From assembly GCF_000308575.1 (NCBI RefSeq), contig NZ_BAFZ01000032.1, positions 102,337 to 166,336 of the forward strand: a stretch of 64,000 nt of DNA. The letters run 5' to 3'. Below the pieces are notes generated by a model that was given only the letters and a program-made list of their open reading frames with translations, ran no database searches and was not told the origin of the DNA. A program made the translations under genes and the position numbers. The DNA is from Nocardia exalbida NBRC 100660. GTDB lineage: Bacteria; Actinomycetota; Actinomycetes; Mycobacteriales; Mycobacteriaceae. Positions 63,589 through 64,000 of the stretch are shown here, one piece after another (position 1 is the stretch's first letter; the number at the start of each line of letters is the position of its first letter).

Positions 63589-64000
63589 AACCCGAGGCCG
63601 CCGTTCGAGTCCTTCTTCGATACCACGCGGGCCGTCACGGACCTGGTGTTGTCGGGGACTCTCGAGCGGTATCCGAGCATGCGGATCATCGTGCCGCACG
63701 CGGGCGCCGTACTGCCGGCGCTGGCGTCGCGCATCGACGTCCTCGCATCGAAGGCGACCGGAAAACCGGAACTCATGCACCGCGCGCTGCGGCTGCTGCA
63801 TTTCGATCTGGCAGGAATGCCGTTACCCGATCAGCTACCCGCACTGCTGAACGTCGCCGACCCCGCGCGCATTCATTACGGCAGCGACTGGTCGTTCACG
63901 CCGCTGCCGGAGATTCGAGCCAACAAGCAACAGCTCGAAGCAACCACCTTCCCTGATGGCAGGCCGCTGGCGGCGGCGACCTACGAGAACTCCACGGCAC
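63589..64000 (+). CDS. Amidohydrolase, C-terminal part (runs off window)
   Basis: An open frame from about 63589 to the window end reads PPFESFFDTTRAVTDLVLSG, ERYPSMRIIVPHAGAVLPAL and ARIHYGSDWSFTPLPE, the C-terminal half of an amidohydrolase_2 protein (His in PHAGAV, Asp in GSDW). Its N-terminal half is replaced by the DedA fragment, so it probably lacks a start and is a pseudogene; only the 3' end beyond the window could change this view. Confidence 0.7.

Noticed and set aside
63378..63956. Single 192-residue protein from the DedA start to near the window end
   Set aside because: Homology switches frame twice; the right part belongs to an amidohydrolase in another frame.

Overview
The window is high-GC actinobacterial DNA. 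Gene content points to a mycolic-acid genus, most likely Nocardia or a close relative: a complete yrbE-mce operon with Mce-associated proteins, a WS/DGAT acyltransferase, a ChoD-type oxidoreductase, a secretory lipase, several TetR, XRE and GlxA regulators, and frequent ATGA/GTGA start-stop overlaps. The assignment rests on gene families and codon bias only; no rRNA or intact tRNA gene is present.

Region 1 (about 1-25.2 kb) looks like ordinary chromosome with very high GC and few broken genes. It holds a secretory lipase; an acyl-CoA dehydrogenase/APH-kinase pair with a divergent TetR gene and two copies of a palindromic operator; a membrane protein; a two-gene ClpP cluster (one active, one lacking the catalytic serine) with a convergent XRE regulator that ends in a Leu-Ala-Ala tail; dihydroxy-acid dehydratase; three consecutive alpha/beta hydrolases under a GlxA-type regulator; a Ser/Thr kinase with a DFD motif; and several regulator/enzyme pairs.

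Region 2 (about 25.4-34 kb) is a decaying accessory zone. It contains an internally shortened luciferase-like monooxygenase, a HbpS/GlcG protein, an FAD monooxygenase, a Gly/Trp-repeat secreted protein, and at 30.0-30.84 kb a mosaic of 3' ends of four genes (amidohydrolase, LysR, DedA, SDR). The first two are diverged copies of intact genes at 61.4-63.3 kb. A broken AbrB-like gene and an 18-nt match to a tRNA-Leu 3' end lie near 33 kb.

Region 3 (about 34-59 kb) is a lipid/steroid-type island of slightly lower GC: PucR-type regulator, a fused fatty-acid desaturase-ferredoxin reductase, aldehyde dehydrogenase, yrbEA-yrbEB-mceA-F, two Mce-associated proteins, a frameshifted acyl-CoA synthetase, a WS/DGAT enzyme, a large acyl-CoA dehydrogenase, a succinate-semialdehyde-type dehydrogenase and ChoD. 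Read together, these genes suggest import of a hydrophobic lipid or sterol by the Mce transporter followed by oxidation, CoA activation and storage as ester. The 3' end of the PucR gene plus the desaturase leader occurs three times; two copies form a nearly perfect 230-bp direct repeat around the dehydrogenase pair.

Region 4 (about 59-64 kb) again consists of remnants (TniA/TniB-like transposition genes, 3-hydroxyacyl-CoA dehydrogenase, an NB-ARC ATPase), a 44-bp near-perfect palindrome, a second tRNA-Leu-like 3' fragment, an intact LysR/amidohydrolase pair, and a DedA 5' fragment joined to an amidohydrolase that runs off the window. The two tRNA-Leu-like fragments are direct repeats about 28 kb apart and bracket the Mce island, which suggests an old integrative element.
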